In this document: in pieces, positions 15,977 through 26,299 of the stretch
Position numbering within the stretch: position 1 is the first letter of the stretch
Layout of the letters: each line of letters begins with the position of its first letter
From: Eubacteriales bacterium
Lineage (GTDB): Bacteria; Bacillota; Clostridia; Lachnospirales; Lachnospiraceae
DNA: 64,000 bases
Direction: 5' to 3'
Assembly: GCA_030536995.1 (NCBI GenBank)
Contig: JAUNOY010000012.1
Location: forward strand, 16,832 to 80,831
Made by a program: the position numbers and the translations under genes
Notes under the pieces: generated by a model
The model's input: the letters and a program-made list of their open reading frames with translations, nothing else
Told to the model about the DNA's origin: nothing
Database searches by the model: none

Positions 15977-18424
15977 TTATCCAAGAGTTTTCATGCAGTA
16001 GGTGAAAATTCTCTTATATGTTTTCGCCGTATAATGAAGCCCGTCGTCGTTTCCTCCCGTGCCAGTGCTGCTGCTGTCAAAACCGTATCCCTCTTTTTTC
16101 AGTTTAGAATACGTATCAATATAACTGTACTGCGCCCCCAGCGCACTGCGCAGGGCATTGTTGAACAGACGAACCTTTGCCTCGCTCCTGTCTTTTTTTC
16201 CTGCTCCCTTCAGCATGGAACGGTTAACCGGATTCAGCGACATGAAAAACAGTTCACAGTTGTGTTTTTTCAGTTCTTTTGCAATGGAATTCATATACAG
16301 TACATACCCATTCTGATTTTCCAAATCGTTGATTCCAAGATTAATGACAACTGCCGTAGGCTTCGCAAGGATACTGGCTGTTTCGTTTTTCACTATACTG
16401 TAAAGCTTCGGGTAGGCAACTGTCTTAAACCAGTCCAATCCTCCCCCTACTTTACTAATAAACTCGATTCCCTCTGTACGGGCTCCGGCATTTTTCAGCA
16501 CATTTTCCATGTAAGCCGTTCTGGAATCGCCGACAAATACAACTCTCTTATACTTGTAGTTATTCCACTGGGGGAGCTTGTCTGCAGGCAAATCCGGCTC
16601 ATCTGACTTTCGAAATACTGCTGCATATAAATCCATGTCTTCTTCCACCGTAATTTCCATCTCCGGCTCATACTGAGGATTTACTGACTGTTTTGGTTTG
16701 TCCGACCATCCCATAAACGTATATCCGGCAGCGTTCCTTACACAGGGCAGGGTATAAACGGATCCCTTCGCCATAGTCGTAGACCTGTAGAAATCTCCCG
16801 ACTCTTTATACAGAGTCACCTTTACTGCCTTCACCTGCACAGAATAAAATTTCACATTCCTGCGCACTGTGTAAGTCTTTCTGCTTGTTGCCACAACCGG
16901 ATTTTTTCTGGTTGACCAGCCCTTGTTAATGTAGCCGTTTCTTGCCGGAACAAGAGGAAGTTTGATTTCTGTCCCCTCCTCCACGCGCATCTTCAGCTTC
17001 TTATATGCAGAATTGCTCTTTCCGTTTCCATAGAAAAATTCCACATTATAATAATTGCTCTTCCTGCGCACTGTATAGAACTTCATGTTCTTTGTTACTT
17101 TCACTTTGGAACCGGCTTTATAAACAGGAGTTGTTTTCCCCTTGGCAGTTGTCCATCCTACATTCTGATATCCCTTTGCATTCGGAAGCTCCGGAAGAGT
17201 TATCGTCTGATTCTTAGCCGCATACATTTTAAGATCCGCATAGGTCTTGCTTGTACTTGTTCCGCTGTTATTATTGAACGATATACTGTAAGGAAGCTTT
17301 GACTGTACTGCATAAAGCGTCATATTTCCGGATATCGTAATGGTCTGTCCCTGTTTATAGGAAACGCTTCCTTTGTTCTTCGTTTTTGACCATCCTTTCC
17401 CCGTATATCCTGTTCTCTGCGGAATCTCCGGCAATTTTACTTTATCGCCTTTTACTGCGGTAATCGTCAGTCCGGAATATGCGCTGTTGGAAGAACCATT
17501 CAGCAGGCGGAATTCCACTTTAAGAGCTGTATAACGAATCATATACAGGTCAAGATCGTCCAGAATGCGGTACCGGGAATTCAGCTCAAATTCTACTTCC
17601 CTTCCGCCCTTTACGCTTGTCCATCCGTAATTTACATATTTGCTTCCCGGCATATCAGGCAAAACAACAGTCTGACCTTCATAAGCCTCCAGAATTCCTC
17701 CATCATATATACTTGTACCGGAATTATTATAAAGGGTGACTCTGCACTTCTTCGCAGCATAGAAAGTCAGGACTCTGTCTTCCATGTAATCGCCCCAGGG
17801 TTCGTCCCTCCTGATAGGCACCTTTGTACCGGCATCTTCGCAGAGTATACTGTTATCCAGATTTTTGTCCTCCTCCAGTTTCCAGAAGTTTCCTTCCGTA
17901 CCTGCTCTTCCTGGAACATCCGGCAATTCTACTTCCTCATCCCAACGGATCATTTTATCCAGACCTTCATAATAATTGTCTTTCGATTCCGCAAAACGCA
18001 CTAGAATATATCCTTCAGGAACAGGCGTAGGGGTTACGGTCGGAGTCGGCGTAATCTCCGGTGTCGGGGTCACATCTGTCTCATCCGTGACACCCGGTGT
18101 CGGAGTCAAACTTACTTCAGGTGTAACATCCGGTGTCAGAGTCGCGTCTGGTTCCGGCGTAACACTCAACTGTGGCTTTTCTGACGGGGTCTCATCCGGC
18201 GTTCCCGTGGGAAACGGCGTTACCGTTGTCTCCGTATCCCCTGCATTATCTGTGAAGATATCTTCTGTTTCTCCAGCAGAAAAGATGTCCTCAACATCGG
18301 AATATGCTTGCGCATTCCCTTCGAAATCCGCCGCCTGAACAGGAATTCCTCCTGTCAATAGTACCGCCACGAGAATCCATGCCAGTACTCTCGTTCCTCT
18401 AATATTTATTCTGCCTTTATTCAT
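15977..18424 (-). CDS. Large secreted protein with InlB-like repeats and C-terminal SGNH hydrolase
   Basis: An exported protein of 815 residues. A signal peptide ends near VQAA (about 31). Residues about 60-140 are a Thr/Pro/Glu linker with many TPTP/TPEV units. Residues about 145-620 hold about six repeats of some 70 residues with G-W-S/T-x-x-K and LYAV/FYTV endings, as in Listeria-Bacteroides (InlB B-type) repeats. The last 190 residues form an SGNH hydrolase: FVGDSR (nucleophile Ser), GGGLDW, NLGIND and DDGLHY (catalytic Asp/His). No LPxTG or membrane anchor is seen. A surface deacetylase or esterase acting on glycans is inferred. galT lies 50 bp upstream. Confidence 0.88.
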   Translation of the reverse strand: MNKGRINIRGTRVLAWILVAVLLTGGIPVQAADFEGNAQAYSDVEDIFSAGETEDIFTDNAGDTETTVTPFPTGTPDETPSEKPQLSVTPEPDATLTPDVTPEVSLTPTPGVTDETDVTPTPEITPTPTVTPTPVPEGYILVRFAESKDNYYEGLDKMIRWDEEVELPDVPGRAGTEGNFWKLEEDKNLDNSILCEDAGTKVPIRRDEPWGDYMEDRVLTFYAAKKCRVTLYNNSGTSIYDGGILEAYEGQTVVLPDMPGSKYVNYGWTSVKGGREVEFELNSRYRILDDLDLYMIRYTALKVEFRLLNGSSNSAYSGLTITAVKGDKVKLPEIPQRTGYTGKGWSKTKNKGSVSYKQGQTITISGNMTLYAVQSKLPYSISFNNNSGTSTSKTYADLKMYAAKNQTITLPELPNAKGYQNVGWTTAKGKTTPVYKAGSKVKVTKNMKFYTVRRKSNYYNVEFFYGNGKSNSAYKKLKMRVEEGTEIKLPLVPARNGYINKGWSTRKNPVVATSRKTYTVRRNVKFYSVQVKAVKVTLYKESGDFYRSTTMAKGSVYTLPCVRNAAGYTFMGWSDKPKQSVNPQYEPEMEITVEEDMDLYAAVFRKSDEPDLPADKLPQWNNYKYKRVVFVGDSRTAYMENVLKNAGARTEGIEFISKVGGGLDWFKTVAYPKLYSIVKNETASILAKPTAVVINLGINDLENQNGYVLYMNSIAKELKKHNCELFFMSLNPVNRSMLKGAGKKDRSEAKVRLFNNALRSALGAQYSYIDTYSKLKKEGYGFDSSSTGTGGNDDGLHYTAKTYKRIFTYCMKTLG

Positions 18425-18474
18425 ATGTCATTCTACCTCCAAATGCCAGGTTCCTCTGAGCCTTACAGGCAGTT

Positions 18475-19965
18475 TTACAGTGTTTCAATAAATCTCATAA
18501 ATGCATTTCTGCCTTCTTCTGTACATTTATACACACCTGCATCTTCAAGCACATGTACAAAAACATTTCCAACCTCAAGTCTGAGAATATCCTGAATATT
18601 TTCTTTATCAATCTTCTCATATTTCGGCAGAAATTCTGCCACCCACGCGGCATGCTTCTCAATCTTTTCATTGGAAGAAATATCCTTACCCTCAAGAATA
18701 TACTCTTCCAGAATTTCCAGCTCTTCTTTTAATCTTGCCGGAAGAACCGCCAGTCCCATAACTTCAATCAGACCTATATTCTCTTTCTTAATGTTATGAT
18801 ACTGCGCATGGGGATGATAAACTCCCAAAGGATTCTCCTCTGTTGTAATATTATTTCTGAGTGTAAGATCAAGCTCAAAAAGTTCTCCTGACTTACGTGC
18901 AATTGGTGTTATCGTGTTATGAGGCTCCCCGTCTGTCTCTGCATAAATAAATGCAGCTTCATCGGTATAGCCTCTCCAGCATTCCAACACATGAGTTGCC
19001 AGCTCAATCAGTCTCTTTTCATCCTTATGGCGGATTCTAAGCACAGAGAGAGGCCATTTCACGATTCCCGCTTCCACATCTTCATATCCCGGAATCGTTA
19101 CGTGTTTCTCAATCTCAGCCTTTTCCATAGCGAAGGTATAATGTCCGCCCTGGAAATGGTCATGACTTAAAATAGAACCTCCTACAATCGGCAGGTCTGC
19201 ATTTGAGCCAAGGAAATAGTGAGGGAAAAGCTTCACAAAGTCGAACAGTTTCACAAACGTGTTTCTCTCAATCTTCATCGGCGTATGCTGGCTGTTAAAT
19301 ACAATACAGTGTTCATTATAGTACACATATGGAGAATACTGGAATCCCCACGGGCTGTCATTAACCGTAATCGGGATGATTCTGTGATTCTCTCTTGCCG
19401 GATGATTTGCTCTCCCTGCATATCCTTCGTTCTCCGGACAGAGAAGACATTTTGGATAGCTGCTCGCCTTCGCAAGCTTCGCAGCAGCAATCGCCTTCGG
19501 GTCCTTCTCCGGCTTGGAAAGATTAATCGTAATATCAATTTTTCCAAATTCACTGTCCACAGACCATTTCTGATCTCTGCATACGCGGTAACGGCGGATA
19601 TAGTCGCTGTCCTGACTTAATTTATAAAAATAATCGGTTGCATCCTCCGGGCTCTTTTCATATCTGTCCCAGAACTCTTTCTGAACCTGCGCCGGACGCG
19701 GCATCAGACAGTTCATCAATCTTGTATCAAACAAATCCCTATATACAATACTATCCTCTATAAGGCCTCTTTCCACCGCCTCATCAAGAAGTTCTCCAAG
19801 AACCTCTTCCAGATTGATATCACTGTATTCCTCCTCTGTCTCAACATATTCGTCTTCCTTAAATACATCGAGAAGAAGGTTAATGGTATAATTTTTTTCA
19901 CAGGCAGGTGTAAGCCCTGTCTCAATTCCATACTGTACAAGTTTCTTGATATTTTCGCTTAACAT
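18475..19965 (-). CDS. galT: UDP-glucose--hexose-1-phosphate uridylyltransferase, class II
   Basis: The 496-residue protein is the long Firmicute form of GalT. It swaps UMP between UDP-glucose and galactose-1-phosphate in the Leloir pathway. Seen marks are CLLCPENEGY, NDSPWGFQYSPYVYY, the active-site-like LSHDHFQGG and ITPIARKSGE. ATG at 19965 lies 19 bp after galK. No galE or mutarotase is in the window, so the UDP-galactose epimerase must lie elsewhere. Confidence 0.95.
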   Translation of the reverse strand: MLSENIKKLVQYGIETGLTPACEKNYTINLLLDVFKEDEYVETEEEYSDINLEEVLGELLDEAVERGLIEDSIVYRDLFDTRLMNCLMPRPAQVQKEFWDRYEKSPEDATDYFYKLSQDSDYIRRYRVCRDQKWSVDSEFGKIDITINLSKPEKDPKAIAAAKLAKASSYPKCLLCPENEGYAGRANHPARENHRIIPITVNDSPWGFQYSPYVYYNEHCIVFNSQHTPMKIERNTFVKLFDFVKLFPHYFLGSNADLPIVGGSILSHDHFQGGHYTFAMEKAEIEKHVTIPGYEDVEAGIVKWPLSVLRIRHKDEKRLIELATHVLECWRGYTDEAAFIYAETDGEPHNTITPIARKSGELFELDLTLRNNITTEENPLGVYHPHAQYHNIKKENIGLIEVMGLAVLPARLKEELEILEEYILEGKDISSNEKIEKHAAWVAEFLPKYEKIDKENIQDILRLEVGNVFVHVLEDAGVYKCTEEGRNAFMRFIETL

Positions 19966-19984
19966 TACTGAATCCCCCTGTTTT

Positions 19985-21154
19985 TTATGCTAGTACATGA
20001 GCGCCGTCACCAATCTCAACTACATAAAATTCCGCTTCATGTCCAACTTTTTCTTTATATTTTTTTCCGATACTTTCAATAAAATTATCTACTGCATCAT
20101 TCTCCACAATACTCACTGTACATCCACCGAAACCGCCGCCTGTAATACGGGATCCAATCACTCCCGGAGTTTCCCATGCCAGATTTACCAGAACATCGAT
20201 TTCTTCACAGGATACCTCATAATCATCGCGAAGAGAGACGTGAGATGCATTCATCAATCTTCCAAATTCTTCAATATTATTATTTTTCAAAGCCTGAACT
20301 GCTTTTACCGCTCTCTGATTTTCATAAACCGCATGTTTCGCGCGTTTACGGCATATATCGCTTTTAATAACTGCTTTATTAGATTCAAATTCCTCTTCCG
20401 TCAGCTCCCCAAGCGATTTAATGTCAAGAACCGTCTGCAAATCTTTCAATGCTGTTTCACATTCGTTTCGTCTGTCATTGTATGCAGAACTAACCAGACT
20501 ATGTTTTACTTTACTGTTTGTGATCACGATTTTGGCAGTCGGAAGCTTCACCGGTGCATATTCAAAATTAAGGGTACTTGTATCAAGGAAGATTGCACAG
20601 TCCTTTTTTCCCATCGCACTTGCAAACTGATCCATGATACCGCAGTTCATTCCATTGAAATTATTTTCAGAATACTGTCCTATAATTGCAAGATCCTGCA
20701 TAGTGAGAGCATCAAATCCATATTCTTCTCTCAGCATCAGTCCTGTAAGAACCTCCAGAGACGCAGAGGAGGAAAGCCCTGATCCATTTGGAATATTTCC
20801 ATATATAAGGAAATCTACACCACATGGCATCTTGAAACCTCTCTTTTCAAACGCCCACATAACTCCTTTCGGATAATTTGTCCATCCCGCACTTTCGGAT
20901 GGAATTAAATCCTCAAGAGATGTTTCGATAACCCCAAGTCTCTCGAAATTAACAGAATAGAAACGAAGTTTATTATCCTGCCTCTTACGAGCCAGTCCGT
21001 AAGTACCGATGGACAGCGCGCATGGAAAAACATGCCCACCGTTATAATCGGTGTGTTCTCCGATCAGATTCACCCGCCCCGGTGCAAAATAGCTGTGAAC
21101 TTCGCCTTCTCCACCAAAAATGTCATTAAACTTTTTTAATAACTTATTCTGCAT
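19985..21154 (-). CDS. galK: Galactokinase
   Basis: The 389-residue GHMP kinase phosphorylates galactose at C1. It carries the galactokinase signature GRVNLIGEHTDYNGG, the GHMP ATP loop PNGSGLSSSAS and the C-terminal GGGFGGC motif. The ATG at 21154 is chosen because GGAGGAAGAG lies just before it; the in-frame ATG five codons upstream is inside that ribosome site. First gene of a galK-galT unit. I could not define its promoter or an operator with confidence. Confidence 0.95.
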   Translation of the reverse strand: MQNKLLKKFNDIFGGEGEVHSYFAPGRVNLIGEHTDYNGGHVFPCALSIGTYGLARKRQDNKLRFYSVNFERLGVIETSLEDLIPSESAGWTNYPKGVMWAFEKRGFKMPCGVDFLIYGNIPNGSGLSSSASLEVLTGLMLREEYGFDALTMQDLAIIGQYSENNFNGMNCGIMDQFASAMGKKDCAIFLDTSTLNFEYAPVKLPTAKIVITNSKVKHSLVSSAYNDRRNECETALKDLQTVLDIKSLGELTEEEFESNKAVIKSDICRKRAKHAVYENQRAVKAVQALKNNNIEEFGRLMNASHVSLRDDYEVSCEEIDVLVNLAWETPGVIGSRITGGGFGGCTVSIVENDAVDNFIESIGKKYKEKVGHEAEFYVVEIGDGAHVLA

Positions 21155-21302
21155 TTCTCTTCCTCCCAAATTATATTACAGCACGTTCCCGCTTTTATCT
21201 CTTTCCATATTTCCACCGAGATAGAAAACCACCTGTTTCTTAACTTTAAACGATTATTTCTGAAAAGTAAATAAGTTCCATGGAAAATTTTTCATGGTGT
21301 GT

Positions 21303-23756
21303 TTAATAGGCAAAATTTTCTATATAGCTTATAAAAATATTACCCGCCTTTTCAAAAAGCGCTGTACTGTCATTCATTCCATATGGATAAACTTCTTTTT
21401 TATTCGGGTCATAAAGATAAGTATTGTATTCATCGTATCCCACAATAACAACACTTGTCTTTTTACCTGTCTTTGCAACTACCGGTCTCTGAGCGCTTAC
21501 CTCATAGAGAACACTGTCCAATGTACAGCCGGAAAGATCAATAACTGTTCCTTCTCCTTCAAGCTCCTTCTGTATCTTCTGAGCTTTCCAGACTCCTTCT
21601 TTCATAACCTTGGGAACATCATCAATGTTAAGCTGTATCTTTGTCTTTTTATTTCCCCTCTCCCACACATACTGCTGGTTGCGGTTTAATACAACTCCCA
21701 TCTTTTTGTCTGCACACTTAACTGCTTCTCCCGGATTCGTATAAATACTGTCAAGTCCTCCTTGTGCGTATACATAATAAATATCGTCCTTTGGAATCTG
21801 AGTATCAAGAACAATCTCTCTCTCTTCCATACTGCGCATTTTTGCACGCACTACAAGAGGCTCTTCTGTCTCCGGTTTCTCATCAAGAGCAAGACGAACC
21901 ACAACACCGGTTCCTGATGCATTAACAAGCTCTACGGACACACGGTTTGATGCCGCCTTTTTGTTATTCATAATATTATCTTTTTTCTGCGGAACATAAG
22001 CACTGTCGCCCGACTTTGCCGAAAGCTCAAACTCCATAAGAGTATTTCCTACCGTAACATCTGTTACGTATAATCCATCTTTATGGTATTCTTTTTTAAT
22101 TTCCCCGTCAAAACCTTCTATGCGTAAAGTATGAAATCCCTCTTTTATATATCCGTTGTGGTCGGTAAGAATATCTCCTTCGTTAAGAAGTCCATAGATG
22201 ATATCTTCATTCATAAATCCTACAGTTCGAAGCTGCTGTCCCTGCTGAGGAGATAGTGTTCTCGTCTGCAGCGTATCGAAATCAATCTCTTTAATCTCTC
22301 CATTGCCTTTTTCGCCAGTCAGCAGCCACGCCGCATGAGCGTTTGTTTCAGATACTATAAATGTTTCCTCATCAATTCCCTCTTCCAGAACCTGATAAGT
22401 TCTCTCATTGATATCTATCTGATAAAGTTTCTGGGCAAACAGAAGGAACAGTTTATTCTCTTTATTGACAAACGAGAGGGTTCCAAGATCTTTTTTCAGA
22501 AACTCATATGATTCTGTTGTCGGAATAAAAACCTTCTCCTCAACTACATTCTGATCATTGCTGTAATGGTATACACACACACCACAGTGCCCCTCATGGA
22601 TTCCCCTGTTCATATAACCATAAAGAACAAAATCAATATCTCCTTGATCTCCGACACGGATAATTTTTATATCATGTTCCACTCTGGAATCTCTGAAATC
22701 TCCATTTTCCTCCTTACGGAAACTGAAAATCTTGGAAATTTTTCCATTAACAGGAGAATACGACCACAAATCGCCCTGCTGAACAAAAACAATCAGCGTC
22801 CCTTCTTCATTCATCATATAACTGACTGCCTTATCTCTGATTCCCAAAAGTAATCCCTCGTCAGATACCACAGATGCCTCAGGATTAAACACACGATTTG
22901 CCGAACGTTTAAAATCCAGAAGGCGAATTCTTGCCTCCGTATATCGCATTCTGTAGAATTCCGTAACATCATAAATTCCCGTATCTCCACTGCTGTCCTT
23001 CGCGGATATCTGATATTCCATAGCAACGCTCGCAGTTGTTTCATTTATATCTTTAATAACAGGAATTCCTTTTCTGTAAATCTTAGGACTTAATTCTCCC
23101 CAGCTCACCTCCGACAAAGACGAGTGAATCGTTATATTTGAAAAGTTTGTCGGATTCCCGCTACTGTCAGGTTCCAAATAATCTGCCAGATCATCCGCAG
23201 TGGCCTTATCCATACATTTTTCATAAAATCCTTTTACAAATGTCAGATAATGTTCTGTATTAAGCTGTGCTCTGGAAATCACTCTTGTATAATAGTAGAC
23301 AGTTCCCTTGTCCGTATCCAGCGAAATCTGCATGGAATACTCCTGATTCATTCTGAGGTCATTGTCAATCGCTATGATTGCCTTCAGATAGCTGTCAGCC
23401 TCTCTCAGTTTCTTTATCTTTTTATTTTCAATAACCTTACTCCCATCCGAAGTTCGGATTTCATAAGAAAGACTCTTAACTTTTGTATCATATGGCTGAA
23501 TCACAAAGGCAAGCTTCTTCGACGTATCCAGCGGAGTGATGCTGTCCCTGGTAAAATCAGCCTGCATAGGCTGTGCATATCCATACATCCGGTTGGCATA
23601 ATTCCCGCCTATATCCACCATCAGTTCCGGAAATGTCGAATCATTCATGTCTGAACGGTCATCTGTCGTCTCACTGTTCAGCAACAGCGCAGTTCCTGCC
23701 ACCCCAAGCACAAACACCAACAGAAGAACCACGATTCTCCCCAGGATTCTCTTCAT
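21303..23756 (-). CDS. Membrane-anchored extracellular protein of unknown function
   Basis: An 817-residue protein with Arg/Lys before one hydrophobic segment (about 6-24, VVLLLVFVLGVAGTALL), so it should be a signal-anchored extracytoplasmic protein. The rest is beta-rich. The middle (about 300-560) contains repeating units such as GDLWSYSPVNGKI, KLFLLFAQKLYQID and FDTLQTRTLS, which look like blades of a beta-propeller. The C-terminal 130 residues resemble a papain-like or BtlC-like fold (LDSVLYEVSAQRPVVA, VIVGYDEYNTYLYDP), which is a guess. The ATG at 23756 starts 1 bp after the methyltransferase stop; an ATG 75 bp upstream is less likely. Confidence 0.8.
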   Translation of the reverse strand: MKRILGRIVVLLLVFVLGVAGTALLLNSETTDDRSDMNDSTFPELMVDIGGNYANRMYGYAQPMQADFTRDSITPLDTSKKLAFVIQPYDTKVKSLSYEIRTSDGSKVIENKKIKKLREADSYLKAIIAIDNDLRMNQEYSMQISLDTDKGTVYYYTRVISRAQLNTEHYLTFVKGFYEKCMDKATADDLADYLEPDSSGNPTNFSNITIHSSLSEVSWGELSPKIYRKGIPVIKDINETTASVAMEYQISAKDSSGDTGIYDVTEFYRMRYTEARIRLLDFKRSANRVFNPEASVVSDEGLLLGIRDKAVSYMMNEEGTLIVFVQQGDLWSYSPVNGKISKIFSFRKEENGDFRDSRVEHDIKIIRVGDQGDIDFVLYGYMNRGIHEGHCGVCVYHYSNDQNVVEEKVFIPTTESYEFLKKDLGTLSFVNKENKLFLLFAQKLYQIDINERTYQVLEEGIDEETFIVSETNAHAAWLLTGEKGNGEIKEIDFDTLQTRTLSPQQGQQLRTVGFMNEDIIYGLLNEGDILTDHNGYIKEGFHTLRIEGFDGEIKKEYHKDGLYVTDVTVGNTLMEFELSAKSGDSAYVPQKKDNIMNNKKAASNRVSVELVNASGTGVVVRLALDEKPETEEPLVVRAKMRSMEEREIVLDTQIPKDDIYYVYAQGGLDSIYTNPGEAVKCADKKMGVVLNRNQQYVWERGNKKTKIQLNIDDVPKVMKEGVWKAQKIQKELEGEGTVIDLSGCTLDSVLYEVSAQRPVVAKTGKKTSVVIVGYDEYNTYLYDPNKKEVYPYGMNDSTALFEKAGNIFISYIENFAY

Positions 23757-23757
23757 C

Positions 23758-24921
23758 TTATTCCCCTTTCTCAAGTACGTTTTCTTCCGGATAAAGCAAT
23801 CTTTCCAGAGTCGGCCTAATCTGCAGGGCATTCATCATTTCCACAGTTTTTTCAGCGCTTCGGTATTTCCCCGTTTTTACTGCCCGAATCAGGATATTTT
23901 TAGGTGTATGCTCCATATCAATAAATTCCAGAAGCTGAGTATCATAGCCTTTACTTTCCAGAAGATTCGCACGCACACCATCTGTAATCAGCGCAGACAT
24001 TCTTTCTTTAAGAATACCATATTTGAGCAGAGGTTCCAGTAATTCGCTCTTTACCTGCCGGTTTACCTCATGCTGACAGCATGGTACAGACAATATCACC
24101 TGCGCTCCCCACTCGACAGCCTTCGCCAGTGCGAAATCTGTTGCCGTATCGCAGGCGTGAAGTGTTACTACCATATCTACAGATGTAACTCCCTCATACT
24201 CTGCAATATCCCCTTGATAAAAATGCAGCTTCTCATATCCGTATTTCACAGCCAGCTTGCTGCACTTCTCAATGACATCTGTTTTCAGATCAAGCCCTAT
24301 AATATTGACATCATATCCTCTCAGTTCTCTGAGATAATAGTACATGGCAAAGGTCAGATAAGATTTCCCGCATCCAAAATCAAGGATTGTAACCTCCCTG
24401 TCTTTCGCCAGTTTAGGCAGAATATCCTCGATAAATTCCAAAAAACGGTTAATCTGTCTGAATTTATCATATCTGGAAGTAATGACTTTCCCTTTATCGT
24501 TCATAACCCCCAAATCAATAAGAAACGGAACCGGAATCCCCTCCTTCAGGATATACTGCTTCACCCGATTATGAGCCATAATCTGAACGGGAGCCTTTAC
24601 AGGATGACGTTTCGCCTTAATCGTCACTTTGCCTTTTTTGCTTACAAGTACAGTGCCGTCCATCGCAGCCCCGACTGCCTGCATTTGCCCGAAATCTTCT
24701 CTCAGGGCTGTCTTGAGATACTCAATCAATTCTGTTCTCGTATAATTTTTATGAAAAACCTTTGTTCCCTCTGTAGCAGAGGTCTGGTAAACAATTTCAT
24801 TTTTTAGCTTCACAGGGCGGATTTTAACCTTTGAAGGCCCATTCCCTCTCGAAGCACTCAGCACTGCCTGCTGCAGTTGCTCGTTAATCTGTTCTTCTAA
24901 ATATTCTTTTAATTTTTCCAT
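23758..24921 (-). CDS. Class I SAM-dependent methyltransferase, Methyltransf_32-like
   Basis: The 387-residue protein has a Rossmann methyltransferase core in its second half: motif I is ILDFGCGKSYLTFAMYY, followed by IIGLDLKTDVI, the acidic QGDIAEY and VTLHACDTATD. VPCCQHEVN and a family-specific C-terminus match proteins related to eukaryotic METTL25/GSTCD. The first 130 residues are Lys-rich and may bind RNA. The substrate is unknown; RNA is inferred from relatives. It is translationally linked with the membrane-anchored protein downstream (1-bp gap). Confidence 0.83.
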   Translation of the reverse strand: MEKLKEYLEEQINEQLQQAVLSASRGNGPSKVKIRPVKLKNEIVYQTSATEGTKVFHKNYTRTELIEYLKTALREDFGQMQAVGAAMDGTVLVSKKGKVTIKAKRHPVKAPVQIMAHNRVKQYILKEGIPVPFLIDLGVMNDKGKVITSRYDKFRQINRFLEFIEDILPKLAKDREVTILDFGCGKSYLTFAMYYYLRELRGYDVNIIGLDLKTDVIEKCSKLAVKYGYEKLHFYQGDIAEYEGVTSVDMVVTLHACDTATDFALAKAVEWGAQVILSVPCCQHEVNRQVKSELLEPLLKYGILKERMSALITDGVRANLLESKGYDTQLLEFIDMEHTPKNILIRAVKTGKYRSAEKTVEMMNALQIRPTLERLLYPEENVLEKGE

Positions 24922-24976
24922 CTGTTTTCTCTATATTCAATCGCTGTGAATCTCTCTTTTAATTTTCTCCCGCCTG

Positions 24977-25348
24977 TCAGAACAATCTTCTGCAGCGCTG
25001 TCTTCTGCACCTTCTTCTGGAAATTTCCTGATATAAAAGCACCTGAATCAGTTCATCCAACCATCCGCTTTTCATAGCTTCCTGTATTTCCATTTCCGGT
25101 TCTGCCTCTTCTCTTATTTTCCGGCACAGATGATACAGCATATACTTATCCGGATGCTCATCGTACAGTCTGCTTCCCTCATAGTCCAGGCGGCTGCATT
25201 CTTCCTCCACCCGTTCCTGAATTCTTCTTACCGCATCCGGATAATAGGATTTCATCAGTTCAAATTCCTCATCCTGTATTTTTTCCCCATCGTATAACAG
25301 GGGATTTATATACGCTGCATGAAATGGGAAGTATTCATCATAATACAT
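24977..25348 (-). CDS. Small conserved hypothetical protein
   Basis: A 123-residue acidic, soluble protein rich in Tyr and Glu that ends in an Arg/Cys-rich tail (RRRCRRQRCRRLF). No signal or membrane segment is seen. ATG at 25348 follows AGGA at seven bases. It lies 55 bp before the methyltransferase gene on the same strand. I do not recognise the family. Confidence 0.65.
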   Translation of the reverse strand: MYYDEYFPFHAAYINPLLYDGEKIQDEEFELMKSYYPDAVRRIQERVEEECSRLDYEGSRLYDEHPDKYMLYHLCRKIREEAEPEMEIQEAMKSGWLDELIQVLLYQEISRRRCRRQRCRRLF

Positions 25349-25468
25349 AAAAAATCCTGCATTTCTTTTATCATCTATTTCAGTATATGCATAGCTGTAT
25401 ATTTTGTCTCTGTGCCATACATTTCTTCTAATTTCCGCAGGAATCCGCCTAAATCAATGCAAACAAGT

Positions 25469-26167
25469 TTATAATTCCCTAATCATTCCCAGCGTCAGGT
25501 TCACGCTGTGTTCAATCGCTGCCTTTTCAAAAGTCGGATAATCCACAGTTGCACTTCCATCTGCTTTATCAGAAATCGCGCGAATAATCAGAAATGGAAT
25601 CTCATTAAGATAAGCAGCCTGCCCAATCGCTGCCCCCTCCATCTCTACTGCAAATCCACCAAATTCAGAAATAATAGCATCTTTTACCGCATTATCCGAA
25701 ATAAACTGGTCCCCGGATGCAATTCTTCCCTCATGCACGTCAATCTCCGGATTCACTTCTTTACATACTTTCCATGCAAGTTTACGAAGCTTCTCATCCG
25801 CTTCAAAAGAAAATGCGTCCATACGCGGAATCTGACCCTTTCTGTATCCAAATCCCGTCGCATCCATATCATGATGGAGTACATCTGTAGAAAGCACAAT
25901 GTCTCCAATATTCACCTCATTGTTCAGACTTCCGGCAATTCCTGTATTAATTACTGCATCTACATGAAAAATATCTGCAAGAATCTGTGTACACATACCT
26001 GCATTTACCTTTCCAATTCCTGAACGCACAACCACTGCTTTTTTCCCCTCCAGTGTTCCTTCATAAAAATCCATGGAGGCTTTTTTCGTTATAACCACAT
26101 CTTTCATCTTTTCTTTTAATCTGGAAATTTCCTCTTCCATAGCTCCAATAATTCCGATACAATTCAT
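25469..26167 (-). CDS. mtnN: 5'-methylthioadenosine/S-adenosylhomocysteine nucleosidase
   Basis: The 232-residue enzyme cleaves adenine from MTA and SAH, clearing SAM by-products and feeding the AI-2 pathway. It has the family opening IGIIGAMEEEI, NTGIAGSL, the VEMEGAAIGQ catalytic glutamate and ISDKAD with the catalytic aspartate. The ATG at 26167 follows AGAGG at seven bases; a GTG three codons upstream overlaps that site. It stands alone, divergent from the TSCPD gene. Confidence 0.95.
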   Translation of the reverse strand: MNCIGIIGAMEEEISRLKEKMKDVVITKKASMDFYEGTLEGKKAVVVRSGIGKVNAGMCTQILADIFHVDAVINTGIAGSLNNEVNIGDIVLSTDVLHHDMDATGFGYRKGQIPRMDAFSFEADEKLRKLAWKVCKEVNPEIDVHEGRIASGDQFISDNAVKDAIISEFGGFAVEMEGAAIGQAAYLNEIPFLIIRAISDKADGSATVDYPTFEKAAIEHSVNLTLGMIREL

Positions 26168-26299
26168 TTCCGGCACCTCTTTCTTTTTTTTGCTATTATA
26201 ACATAGATATGGCAGATATGCTGTGTTTTTTTACTCTGGAAAAATTTTTTCGTTTCTGATATAATTAAATCCATTGAAAAATTAATTGGAGGAATCATA

